Shown here piece by piece: positions 1 to 7,813 of a stretch of DNA of 64,000 nt. Position numbers and translations under genes: made by a program. The notes under the pieces are model-generated. The model was not told the DNA's origin, searched no databases, and saw only the letters and a program-made list of their open reading frames with translations. Source of the DNA: CAIQQQ01 sp040399685 (GTDB lineage: Bacteria > Pseudomonadota > Alphaproteobacteria > Acetobacterales > Acetobacteraceae); the NCBI GenBank assembly GCA_040399685.1, contig JBBART010000003.1, positions 124,001-188,000 of the forward strand, written 5' to 3'. How positions within the stretch are numbered: position 1 is the stretch's first letter; each line of letters starts with the position of its first letter.

Positions 1-730
1 CCTGCACGTCGTAACGATCAGCCACGGACAGAGCGCAGTCGATCGAGGCGGGCGTGGTGCCCCAATCCTCATGCAGCTTCAGCGACGAGGCGCCGGCGCG
101 GATCATTTCTTCCAGTGCCTGCGGCTGCGAGGCATTGCCCTTGCCAGAGAAGGCGATGTTGACCGGCAAGCCCTCGGCCGCCTGCAACATGCGCATCATG
201 TGCCACGGCCCTGGGGTGCAGGTGGTGGCAGACGTGCCGGTGGCCGGGCCGGTGCCGCCGCCGCACAGCGTGGTCACGCCGGAGCACAGCGCCTCGTCCA
301 CCTGTTGCGGGCAGATGAAATGGATGTGGCTGTCCACGCCGCCCGCGGTGAGGATCTTGCCTTCGCCGGCGATCACTTCAGTTCCGGGGCCGACGATGAT
401 CGTCACGCCCGGCTGCACGTCCGGATTGCCGGCCTTGCCGATGGCGGCGATGCGGCCGTTGGTAATGGCGACGTCAGCCTTGACGATGCCCCAGGTGTCG
501 ATGATCAGCACGTTGGTGATGACGGTATCCACAGCACCCTGCGCCTGCGAGGCCTGGGACTGGCCCATGCCGTCACGGATCACCTTGCCGCCGCCGAACT
601 TCACTTCATCGCCGTAGATGGTGAAGTCGCGCTCGACCTCCACCCAGAGTTCGGTGTCGGCCAGCCGCACGCGGTCGCCGGTTGTGGGGCCGTACATGTC
701 GGCATAGGCCCTGCGGGTGATGCGTGCCAT
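1..730 (-). CDS. ureC: Urease alpha subunit (N-terminal part, cut by window edge)
   Basis: Catalytic nickel subunit of urease, which hydrolyses urea to ammonia and carbamate in the cytoplasm. About 243 N-terminal residues are visible, beginning MARITRRAYADMYGPTTGD, which is the typical UreC opening. The segment GGVDSHIHFICPQQ holds the two histidines that ligand the nickel centre. The ATG at 730 overlaps the ureB stop by one base (TGATG), so the two are translationally coupled. The gene runs off the left edge, so the carbamylated lysine and the active-site flap are not seen. The accessory genes ureE, ureF and ureG are not in the window and probably follow on the left. Family assignment is certain. 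Confidence 0.97.
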   Translation of the reverse strand, partial: MARITRRAYADMYGPTTGDRVRLADTELWVEVERDFTIYGDEVKFGGGKVIRDGMGQSQASQAQGAVDTVITNVLIIDTWGIVKADVAITNGRIAAIGKAGNPDVQPGVTIIVGPGTEVIAGEGKILTAGGVDSHIHFICPQQVDEALCSGVTTLCGGGTGPATGTSATTCTPGPWHMMRMLQAAEGLPVNIAFSGKGNASQPQALEEMIRAGASSLKLHEDWGTTPASIDCALSVADRYDVQ

Positions 731-1035
731 CAGATCGCTCCCATCACGTCGCCGCGAAAACCAAAGATCATACGTCGCCCCTGGAACGGCACCAGAACGA
801 TGTCGCGCGTCTGGCCCGGCTCGAACCGCACGGCGGTGCCGGCGGCGATGTCCAGGCGCTGGCCATGAGCGGCGGCGCGGTCAAAGCTCAGGGCCGGGTT
901 GGTTTCGGCGAAATGGTAATGGCTGCCGACCTGGATCGGCCGGTCGCCGGTGTTGGCCACGGTGAGCATGGTGCGCGGCAAATCGGCGTTCAGCTCGATG
1001 TCGCCGGGCAGGGTGTCGATTTCACCTGGGATCAT
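730..1035 (-). CDS. ureB: Urease beta subunit
   Basis: Structural subunit of the urease trimer (UreABC). The 101-residue product begins MIPGEIDTLPGDIELN and contains NTGDRPIQVGSHYHFAETN and the ending GFRGDVMGAI, all hallmarks of UreB. Length is normal for a separate bacterial beta subunit. It overlaps the upstream small membrane ORF by 4 nt (ATGA) and the downstream ureC by 1 nt, so all are read from one transcript with coupled translation. Identification is secure; regulation is presumably shared with ureA, since no promoter is visible between them. Confidence 0.96.
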   Translation of the reverse strand: MIPGEIDTLPGDIELNADLPRTMLTVANTGDRPIQVGSHYHFAETNPALSFDRAAAHGQRLDIAAGTAVRFEPGQTRDIVLVPFQGRRMIFGFRGDVMGAI

Positions 1036-1271
1036 TGGGCAACCCTCTTTTGACGGCGAAGCTCCCAGAAGACGGAAAGTGCTGTCCAGACAATGATTGC
1101 AGCAACAAACCCAACGATACGATCGAACGAAATGTGTCCGCTAGTGATCTCAACACCGAAGAAAATAAAAGAAACAATGCCAATATTTTTGAACAACATA
1201 TCAAAAATCAATTTTCTATCTAATGCAGGCCAATTCATTGATTTTTTCTTTCGATTAACGAATTGGCTCAT
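1032..1271 (-). CDS. Small two-helix membrane protein between ureA and ureB
   Basis: A 79-residue ORF that I do not recognise. It is basic at the N-terminus (NRKKKS), then has two hydrophobic stretches, roughly residues 27-44 (FKNIGIVSFIFFGVEI) and 48-70 (FDRIVGFVAAIIVWTALSVF), and ends in a basic tail (ELRRQKRVAQ). It overlaps the 3' end of ureA by 17 nt and the start of ureB by 4 nt, so it is embedded in the coupled urease reading order. Its DNA (about 1090-1270) is clearly more AT-rich than the flanking urease genes, which suggests a later insertion. An alternative start is the Met at 1238. It may be a membrane partner of urease or urea/ammonia handling, but that is only inference from position. 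Confidence 0.7.
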   Translation of the reverse strand: MSQFVNRKKKSMNWPALDRKLIFDMLFKNIGIVSFIFFGVEITSGHISFDRIVGFVAAIIVWTALSVFWELRRQKRVAQ

Positions 1272-1557
1272 GCACGGTGACGAGCTTGGTGCCGTCGGGG
1301 AAGGTGGCTTCTACCTGAACATCATGAATCATCTCGGCAATCCCCTCCATCACCTGTTCGCGTGTGATCACATGCGCACCGGCCTGCATCAGGTCGGCCA
1401 CCGAACGGCCGTCGCGCGCGCCTTCGACCACGAAGTCGCTGATCAGCGCCACGGCTTCGGGATGGTTCAGCTTCACGCCGCGCTCCAGCCGGCGGCGGGC
1501 GACCATGGCGGCCATGGAGATCAGCAGTTTGTCTTTTTCGCGCGGGGTCAGGTTCAT
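1255..1557 (-). CDS. ureA: Urease gamma subunit
   Basis: The smallest urease subunit, 100 residues, starting MNLTPREKDKLLISMAAMVA and ending VTVHEPIR, which matches the standard UreA length and sequence pattern. The reading frame stays open further upstream to 1731. The ATG at 1557 is preferred because an AGAGG ribosome-binding site lies just upstream and UreA proteins start MxLTPRE. It is the first gene of the ureA-ORF-ureB-ureC block. The opposite-strand GAF-GGDEF gene separates it from ureD, so it probably needs its own promoter in 1558-1709; I could not identify one there. Confidence 0.96.
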   Translation of the reverse strand: MNLTPREKDKLLISMAAMVARRRLERGVKLNHPEAVALISDFVVEGARDGRSVADLMQAGAHVITREQVMEGIAEMIHDVQVEATFPDGTKLVTVHEPIR

Positions 1558-1709
1558 GTTGGCACCTCTGCGGCGATGGTAAACAGGCGGGTGCTTCGTG
1601 TCACCGGGCGTATGGACGTTGCCTTCGTTTTGCGCCGAAAATGGACCGTTTTTCGGTAAGGAAATCTTAACCGCGACCACGCCATTGTGCTGCTCGTCGG
1701 AACAGGCAT

Positions 1710-2760
1710 GTGGGCACCGGGGCTGTGACATCAGACGCGCACGATCACCTGTCTCAAAGCGAGTTGGAGCGGCTGGCCATCCTGCACACCTATGAGGTGG
1801 TGGACGCCAAGGGCACCGCGACGCTGGACAACGCCTTGGCGATCACGGCGCATGTGGCCGGGGCGCGGGCGGCGTTCATGGCGATGGTGGATCTGGACCA
1901 GCTGGTGTTCAAGGCAACCCACGGCTTTGGCAATCCCAGCCAGTCGATCGCGCGGGGGGGCTCGTTCTGCGACTGGGTGATCCGCAACGATGGCCGGCCG
2001 TTGATCGTGGCCGATGCCCGAAGCGACCAGCGGTTCATCGATCACCCGCAGGTGCGCCGGGGCCTGCGCTTCTTTGCCGGCTTTCCGGTGGTGGCCGGCA
2101 ACACGCATGTGGTGGGCGTGCTGGCCGCTCTCGATTGCCGGCCCATTCACCCGACGACTGCCCAGAGCCCAGATCGACACGCTGGAGCGGATCGCCGAGA
2201 ACACGATGGTGGCGTTCGAGCTGCGGCGAACTCTGTATCACGCGCACCACATGGCACTCACCGACACCTTGACCGGCATCGGCAACCGGCACGCCTTCTT
2301 TGAGACCGGAACGCGGTTTCTGATCCAGCGCAAGCCTGCGGTGGGGCATAGCTCGCTGCTCTATGTCGATCTGGACGGCTTCAAACGATTGAACGACACG
2401 CGCGGGCACCAGGCGGGCGACCGGGCCTTGCGGATCGTTGCCGAGTGCCTCGCTCGCAACATTCGTGCCGGCGATTTCGCGGCGCGGATCGGCGGGGACG
2501 AGTTCGCGATCATGTTGCTGGATTGCGATGACCACGAGGTGGTGAGCCATCGCATTCGCGAGGACATTCGCGCCGCGATGGTGGCCCAGGGCTGGGCGGT
2601 CACGGCCTCGCTGGGGCTGCTGACATTCCATGCACCGCCGGTCAGCATGTCGGACGCGATGGCGGCCAGCGATATGCTCATGTATCGGGCCAAGAATGCC
2701 GGCAAGAACCGGGTGGCGCGCGGCGTTTATACCGGTGGGCGGGAGGTTGAGCTTGTGTAG
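1710..2760 (+). pseudogene. GAF-GGDEF diguanylate cyclase, frameshifted
   Basis: Would encode a cytoplasmic c-di-GMP synthase with a sensory domain. The first frame (from a GTG at 1710) gives a GAF domain (SELERLAILHTYEVVD to VVGVLAALDC). The second frame, continuing from about 2170 to 2760, gives the end of the GAF domain and a GGDEF domain with intact RIGGDEFAIML. An RxxD inhibitory site (RAGD) lies five residues before GGDEF. The two frames join if one C is removed from the CCC run at 2168-2170 (...TAQSQIDTLERI). It is therefore a disrupted gene or a sequencing error. It ends 1 nt from the ureD stop (convergent) and diverges from ureA, so it interrupts the urease cluster. Confidence 0.82.
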
Positions 2761-2761
2761 C

Positions 2762-3574
2762 TCAGCAATTCCAAACGCGGGGCAGCGCCCGGCCTGCGCG
2801 CAACACCTGTAGCCCGGCCATGATCGCGGCGCGCATGGCGGCGCCATCCGGGGCCACGATGCGGGCCACCATCAGCCCGTTCCACGCACTCACGCCGGCA
2901 TCGGTGGGGGCAAGTGCCGCACGCAACTCGTCCAACGGCGGGGCGGGATCACCGACCAACACGATGGTGGCGATGGCGGCGGCGTTGCTGCCAATCGCGG
3001 CACGGGCAAGGGCAGGGGCCACTTCGCCGTTCAGGCGGATGGCGTCGTGCAACAGCAATCGCCCAGCGTGGCGGATGCGAATGGTGTCGGCCAGGCGAGC
3101 GGTTGAGACGATCTCGCCCATGGCGGCGCGGCCGAATACCAGGGTTTCAACGCCGAGGAACCAGCCGCCCTCGGCCACGTCGATCTCCAGCACACGATCC
3201 ACGGCGCAGCGGTCGAACAGGATGCTCTCCTGCGGCAGCCATTCGGCTTGGGCGTTGGCTTCGACGGTGATGCTGGTGCGGACGTTGGAAGGCGGGTCTT
3301 GCGGCAGTGCGCGGTAGAACCGCTCCGCCGCCTGCGCCGCGATGGTGAGCCGGGCGCCCTCTTGCACGCGGATTTTGGTCGAAACCCGGTCCCCGCCCGC
3401 GACGCCGCCGGAGCTGTTGAGGGTGACGGCTTCCATCCAGTCCACCGGACGGGGGAAGCGCGCCTTCATGCAGCCGTCCTGTCGCAGATCCGCGAGGGCG
3501 GTGATCCCGTCGCGGGTTTTCACATCGACGAGCAGATGGCCTTTGGCGCGTTGGAGAAGGGAGGTTTCGGACAT
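2762..3574 (-). CDS. ureD: Urease accessory protein UreD
   Basis: Scaffold protein that, with UreF and UreG, delivers nickel to apo-urease. The 270-residue product contains the family motifs LNSSGGVAGGDR, AAQAAERFYRAL and the WLPQESILFDRC segment. It lies 20 nt downstream of urtE in the same direction, so it is probably expressed with the urea transporter. It ends almost touching the convergent GAF-GGDEF gene, so transcription on to ureA would have to cross an antisense gene. Length and motifs are normal; identification is secure. Confidence 0.94.
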   Translation of the reverse strand: MSETSLLQRAKGHLLVDVKTRDGITALADLRQDGCMKARFPRPVDWMEAVTLNSSGGVAGGDRVSTKIRVQEGARLTIAAQAAERFYRALPQDPPSNVRTSITVEANAQAEWLPQESILFDRCAVDRVLEIDVAEGGWFLGVETLVFGRAAMGEIVSTARLADTIRIRHAGRLLLHDAIRLNGEVAPALARAAIGSNAAAIATIVLVGDPAPPLDELRAALAPTDAGVSAWNGLMVARIVAPDGAAMRAAIMAGLQVLRAGRALPRVWNC

Positions 3575-3594
3575 TCCAGATATCGCACGGTGGG

Positions 3595-4290
3595 TTACAC
3601 CGACAATCTGCGCCGAACGTCCTCTTCGTCCAAATCCGCGCGGGTGCTGTTCACCACGATATCGCCGCGGTCCATCACGATCAGGCGCTGGCCGAGGTCG
3701 CGGGCGAAGTCGAAATACTGTTCCACCAGCACAATGGCCATGTTGCCGCGGCCGCGCAGCAGGTCGATCACGCGGCCGATATCCTTGATGATGCTGGGCT
3801 GGATGCCCTCCGTCGGCTCGTCCAGCACCAGCAGACGCGGCTTCATCACCAGCGCGCGGCCGATTGCGAGTTGCTGCTGCTGGCCGCCGGACAGATCGCC
3901 GCCGCGCCGGCCGAGCATGGTTTTCAGCACCGGGAACAGCTCGAAAATCTCGTCCGGGATGAAATGCTCGCGGCGGGGCAGCACGGCGAATCCGGTTTCC
4001 AAATTCTCGCGCACCGTCAGCAGCGGAAAGATATCGCGGCCCTGCGGCACCCAGGCAATGCCGCGCTTGGCGCGCTCATAGATGGGCAGCTTGGAAATCT
4101 CCTCGCCCTCCCATTTGATCGAGCCTTTGGCGATGGGATGCGCCCCGGTGATGGCGCGCAGCAGGCTGGTCTTGCCCACGCCGTTGCGGCCCAGGATGCA
4201 GGTGGTCTCCCCCACCTTGGCATCCAACGACACGCCGCGCAGGGCGATGGCGGCACCGTAGAGCAAGTCGACGTCACGAACTTCCAACAT
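3595..4290 (-). CDS. urtE: Urea ABC transporter ATP-binding protein UrtE
   Basis: One of the two ATPases of the high-affinity urea importer. The 231-residue product starts MLEVRDVDLLYGAAIALRGV, with Walker A GRNGVGKT, signature LSGGQQQQLAIGRAL and Walker B LLVLDEPTEGIQPS. The motif EGIQPSII is characteristic of the LivF-like UrtE. The frame is open much further upstream, but that part overlaps urtD out of frame and has no domain sense; the ATG at 4290 lies 2 nt after the urtD stop. It sits in the urtABCDE-ureD order, so it is expected to be nitrogen regulated from the urtA promoter. Confidence 0.95.
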   Translation of the reverse strand: MLEVRDVDLLYGAAIALRGVSLDAKVGETTCILGRNGVGKTSLLRAITGAHPIAKGSIKWEGEEISKLPIYERAKRGIAWVPQGRDIFPLLTVRENLETGFAVLPRREHFIPDEIFELFPVLKTMLGRRGGDLSGGQQQQLAIGRALVMKPRLLVLDEPTEGIQPSIIKDIGRVIDLLRGRGNMAIVLVEQYFDFARDLGQRLIVMDRGDIVVNSTRADLDEEDVRRRLSV

Positions 4291-4292
4291 CT

Positions 4293-5048
4293 TCAGCGCC
4301 CCAGATACACTTCGACGACCTTCGGGTCCTCGCTGACATGATCGATGCTGCCTTCTGACAGCACCGAGCCCTCGTGCAGAACCGTCACCTTCACGCCCAG
4401 CGCGCGCACGAAGGCCATGTCGTGCTCCACCACCACCACCGAGCGGGTGCGGTTGATCTCGCGCAGCAGATCGGCGGTCTGTTCGGTCTCGCTGTCGGTC
4501 ATGCCGGCCACTGGTTCGTCCACCAGCAGCAATTTTGGCTCCTGCGCCAGCAACATGCCGATTTCCAGCCATTGCTTCTGGCCGTGCGACAGATCGCCGG
4601 CGCGGCGGTGGATGGCGTCCTTGAGGCGGATGGTCTTGAGGATCTCCTCGATGCGGCCTTCCTCGTCCTCGGTCTGGCGCGCCCAAAGGGTGAAGCGGGG
4701 GCGGCGGTCACCGGCGAGCGCCAGCAGCAGGTTGTCCCAGACCGTGAGCGGCTCGAACACGGTGGGCTTCTGGAACTTCCGGCCGATGCCGAGGGCTGCG
4801 ATGGCGGGTTCGTCCAGCTTGGTCAGGTCGGTTTCGGCGCCGAAGATCACCTGGCCTTCATCGGGCCTGGTCTTGCCGGTGATGATGTCCATCATCGTGG
4901 TCTTGCCGGCGCCGTTCGGGCCGATGACGGCGCGCATTTCGCCAGGTTGCAGAACGAGGGACAGGTTGTTGATAGCCCGGAAGCCATCGAAACTGACCGA
5001 CACGCCGTTGAGATACAGCAACGTGCCGGAGACGGGGCCGATGGTCAT
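4293..5048 (-). CDS. urtD: Urea ABC transporter ATP-binding protein UrtD
   Basis: Second ATPase of the urea importer, LivG-like, 251 residues. Walker A is GPNGAGKTTMMD, the signature region is DLSHGQKQWLEIGMLL, Walker B is LLLVDEPVAGMTD, and the switch histidine is in VVVEHDMAFV. The LSHGQKQWLEIGM variant and DEPVAGMTDSETE are typical of UrtD. It overlaps urtC by 4 nt and precedes urtE by 2 nt, so stoichiometric expression is likely. Confidence 0.95.
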   Translation of the reverse strand: MTIGPVSGTLLYLNGVSVSFDGFRAINNLSLVLQPGEMRAVIGPNGAGKTTMMDIITGKTRPDEGQVIFGAETDLTKLDEPAIAALGIGRKFQKPTVFEPLTVWDNLLLALAGDRRPRFTLWARQTEDEEGRIEEILKTIRLKDAIHRRAGDLSHGQKQWLEIGMLLAQEPKLLLVDEPVAGMTDSETEQTADLLREINRTRSVVVVEHDMAFVRALGVKVTVLHEGSVLSEGSIDHVSEDPKVVEVYLGR

Positions 5049-6115
5049 GGCGTGCCTCCGCGACGCGATTGCAGCAGGCCGAGCACGCCTTTCGGCAGCA
5101 GCAGCGTCACCAGGATGAACAGGAAGCCGAGCGCGAACAGCCAGATTTCGGGGAACGCGCCGGTCAGATACGTCTTGCCGGCATTGACCAGCACGGCGCC
5201 GAGAATGGCGCCCACCAGCGTGCCGCGCCCGCCCACGGCCACCCAGATCACCGCCTCGATGGACCCGGCCGGGGCGAACTCGCCGGGGTTGATGATGCCC
5301 ACCTGCGGCACATACAGCGCGCCCCCAATGCCGGCCATGATGGCGGACAGCACGAAGACGAACAGCTTGTAGCTCTCCGGCCGATAGCCGAGGAAGCGCG
5401 TGCGGCTTTCAGTGTCGCGCACCGCGATCAGCACCTTGCCGAAGCGGGAGGTGACGATGTAGCGCGCGGCGAGCAGGCACAGCGTGAGGCAGATTGCGGT
5501 GGCCACCAGCAGGCCCGAGCGTGTGGCATCGGCCTGCAAGGAATAGCCGAAGATCTCCTTGAAGTCGGTCAGGCCGTTATTGCCTCCAAGCCCCATGTCG
5601 TTGCGGAAGAACGCCAACAGCAACGCGTAGGTGAGGGCCTGGGTGATGATGGACAGATACACGCCGGAAACACGGCTGCGGAAGGCGAAAAAGCCAAAGA
5701 CAAGCGCCAGCACGCCAGGGATGACCAGCGCCATCAGAATGGCGAAGGCGGGGTTGTCAAAGCCCAGCCAATACCAGGGCAGTTCCTTGTAGTTCAGGAA
5801 CACCATGAAATCGGGCAGGGTGGCATTGGCATACACGCCGCGCGCGCCGATCTGGCGCATCAGATACATGCCCATCGCGTAGCCGCCGAGGGCGAAGAAT
5901 GCGGCATGGCCGAGCGAGAGAATGCCGCCAAAGCCCCAGACCAGATCCAGCGCCAAGGCGAGAATGGCATAGGACAGATACTTGCCGACGAGTGAGACCG
6001 CATAGGTCGGCACATGCATCGCGGCATCGGGTGCGGTCATGAGGTTGAGCATTGCCATGGCGATGGCGCCACCAAGCACGAGGGCCACGCAGATGCGTGT
6101 GGACAGGCGGCTCAT
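5045..6115 (-). CDS. urtC: Urea ABC transporter permease UrtC
   Basis: LivM-type inner-membrane permease that forms the urea channel with UrtB. The 356-residue protein has about ten hydrophobic segments. It carries the family stretch DLVWGFGGILSLGHAAFFALGGY and the C-terminal VGGRGTLVGAILGAVLVNAGKT. It overlaps urtB by 4 nt and urtD by 4 nt, showing tight translational coupling. Length and motifs fit UrtC rather than an amino-acid LivM, because all neighbours are Urt proteins and urease. Confidence 0.94.
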   Translation of the reverse strand: MSRLSTRICVALVLGGAIAMAMLNLMTAPDAAMHVPTYAVSLVGKYLSYAILALALDLVWGFGGILSLGHAAFFALGGYAMGMYLMRQIGARGVYANATLPDFMVFLNYKELPWYWLGFDNPAFAILMALVIPGVLALVFGFFAFRSRVSGVYLSIITQALTYALLLAFFRNDMGLGGNNGLTDFKEIFGYSLQADATRSGLLVATAICLTLCLLAARYIVTSRFGKVLIAVRDTESRTRFLGYRPESYKLFVFVLSAIMAGIGGALYVPQVGIINPGEFAPAGSIEAVIWVAVGGRGTLVGAILGAVLVNAGKTYLTGAFPEIWLFALGFLFILVTLLLPKGVLGLLQSRRGGTP

Positions 6116-7719
6116 TGCTCCACCGCCCGGCCCTTGAGGGGGAACATGCCGCGCGGCTTGCGCTGGATGAACAGGATGAGCGCCACCAGCACCACGATCT
6201 TGCCCAGCACCGCACCTGCCAACGGTTCGAGGAATTTATTGACGATACCCAAGGTCAACGCGCTCACCACCGTGCCCCACAGATTGCCCACGCCGCCGAA
6301 CACCACCACCATGAAGCTGTCGATGATGTAGCTCTGGCCCAGATTGGGGCTGACATTGTCGATCTGGCTCAACGCCACGCCCGCCATGCCCGCCACACCC
6401 GAGCCGAGGCCGAAGGTCAGCGCGTCGATCCACGGCGTGCGAATGCCCATGGCAGCCGCCATCCGGCGGTTCTGCGTCACGGCGCGCATCCGCAGGCCGA
6501 GGGCGGTGTAGCGCAGCACCGCCATGAGGGCTGCGATCACGATGGCGGCGAAGATGATGATGTACAAACGATTATACGTGATCGTCATGCCGCCCCATTG
6601 GGTGGCGCCGCTCATCCAGGCCGGTGTTCCCACCTCGCGGTTGGACGATCCGAAGCTGGAGCGGATGGCCTGTTGCAGCACCAGCGACAGGCCCCAGGTG
6701 GCCAGCAGGGTCTCCAGCGGGCGGCCATACAGGAAGCGGATCAGGCAACGCTCGATCAGGATGCCGATCATGCCGGAGACGATGAACGCCAAGGGAATGG
6801 CAATAAACAGGCTGGCGCCGAACCAGCCGGGCATATACGTGCGGATGATCTCCTGCACCGCGAAGGTGGTGTAGGCGCCGATCATCACCATCTCGCCGTG
6901 CGCCATGTTGATCACGCCCATCACGCCGAATGTGATGGCCAGACCAGCCGCGGCCAGCAGCAGCACCGAGCCGAGCGACAGGCCGTAGAACACGCCCTGC
7001 GCAAGGCTCCAGACCTGCTCCATGCGGTTGAGATGGGCGATGGCCTCGGCGGCGGCGGCGTCCACGACGGGCGTGGTGTTATGGATGGAGCCGAGCAGCG
7101 ATTTTGCTTCGATGTCGCCACGCGCCCGAAGGTTGGCCACGGCAGCGAGACGTTCGGCATCGGTGCCAGTGCCGGAGGTGAGCAATGCGGCGGCCTGGGC
7201 CTGCAACATAACGGCGCGAACGGCGGGCACTTTTTCCTGGGCGATAGCGCGGCCCAGCAGGTCCAGCGTGGCCGGATCGCGGGAGCGGAACACGTCTTCG
7301 GCCGCCTTCAGGCGAATGGCGGTGTCTGGCGAGAGAAGGTCCAACCCGCCGCGTGCAGCCTCGATGGCGCGGCGGACGGCGTTGTTGACCCGCACCGAGG
7401 TCAGGTCGTCCTCGTTGATGTCATCCATCTTCTGGCCGGTCCGCGCATCGAGGAAGCCGGCATCGGTCTTGATGTAGAGCGAGGTCTGGTCCGCCCCCAC
7501 GAACAGGTTTTCGGCCTGAAGGGCCGCGATGGTGGGCAGGGCCTGGGGATTTCCAGAGACGGCAAGGGCGCCGAGGGCTGCCGCGATGTCGTCGAAATTG
7601 TCGGAGGCGAGTCCCTGGAACGGATCGGGCGCATCGTCTGCACGGGATTGTGGGGCCACGGCGCCGAGCAGAAACAGGCCCAGGAGCAATGTTGCAAGAA
7701 GGCGCTTTAGGGAGGTCAT
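6112..7719 (-). CDS. urtB: Urea ABC transporter permease UrtB
   Basis: LivH-type permease, 535 residues. It begins with a cleavable signal-like segment (LLATLLLGLFLLGAVAPQSRA). An extracytoplasmic region of about 200 residues, rich in alpha-helical Ala/Leu repeats, runs to about residue 235. The membrane domain follows from GVFYGLSLGSVLLLAAAGLAITFGVMGVINMAHGEM onward. The long N-terminal extension is a known feature of UrtB that separates it from amino-acid LivH proteins. It is separated from urtA by 94 nt containing a perfect hairpin, and overlaps urtC by 4 nt. Confidence 0.94.
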   Translation of the reverse strand: MTSLKRLLATLLLGLFLLGAVAPQSRADDAPDPFQGLASDNFDDIAAALGALAVSGNPQALPTIAALQAENLFVGADQTSLYIKTDAGFLDARTGQKMDDINEDDLTSVRVNNAVRRAIEAARGGLDLLSPDTAIRLKAAEDVFRSRDPATLDLLGRAIAQEKVPAVRAVMLQAQAAALLTSGTGTDAERLAAVANLRARGDIEAKSLLGSIHNTTPVVDAAAAEAIAHLNRMEQVWSLAQGVFYGLSLGSVLLLAAAGLAITFGVMGVINMAHGEMVMIGAYTTFAVQEIIRTYMPGWFGASLFIAIPLAFIVSGMIGILIERCLIRFLYGRPLETLLATWGLSLVLQQAIRSSFGSSNREVGTPAWMSGATQWGGMTITYNRLYIIIFAAIVIAALMAVLRYTALGLRMRAVTQNRRMAAAMGIRTPWIDALTFGLGSGVAGMAGVALSQIDNVSPNLGQSYIIDSFMVVVFGGVGNLWGTVVSALTLGIVNKFLEPLAGAVLGKIVVLVALILFIQRKPRGMFPLKGRAVEQ

Positions 7720-7755
7720 GGTCGTCCTCGTCGCGCCCGAAGGCTGCCGGGATAA

Positions 7756-7789
7756 AATCGGGAGGCTTGACGTATCACGCCTCCCGATT
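7756..7789. repeat. Perfect 11-bp inverted repeat between urtA and urtB
   Basis: The arms AATCGGGAGGC (7756-7766) and GCCTCCCGATT (7779-7789) are perfectly complementary around a 12-nt loop. The hairpin lies in the only sizeable gap of the urt operon, right after the binding-protein gene, where such stems commonly stabilise the upstream mRNA or attenuate the permease genes. There is no T-run, so a full intrinsic terminator is unlikely. The TCGGGAGGC core also occurs in the palindrome at 24511-24590. Confidence 0.75.
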
Positions 7790-7813
7790 CAGGCAAGCAA
7801 GGCGAGTGGGCGA

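Noticed and set aside
2150..2180. Programmed frameshift in the GAF-GGDEF gene
   Set aside because: The site is a simple CCC run without a slippery heptamer plus pseudoknot; a frameshift mutation or sequencing error is simpler.
6052..7710. Long plus-strand open frame opposite urtB
   Set aside because: His/Gly/Ala-rich translation with no family features; it is the antisense shadow of the GC-rich urtB gene.
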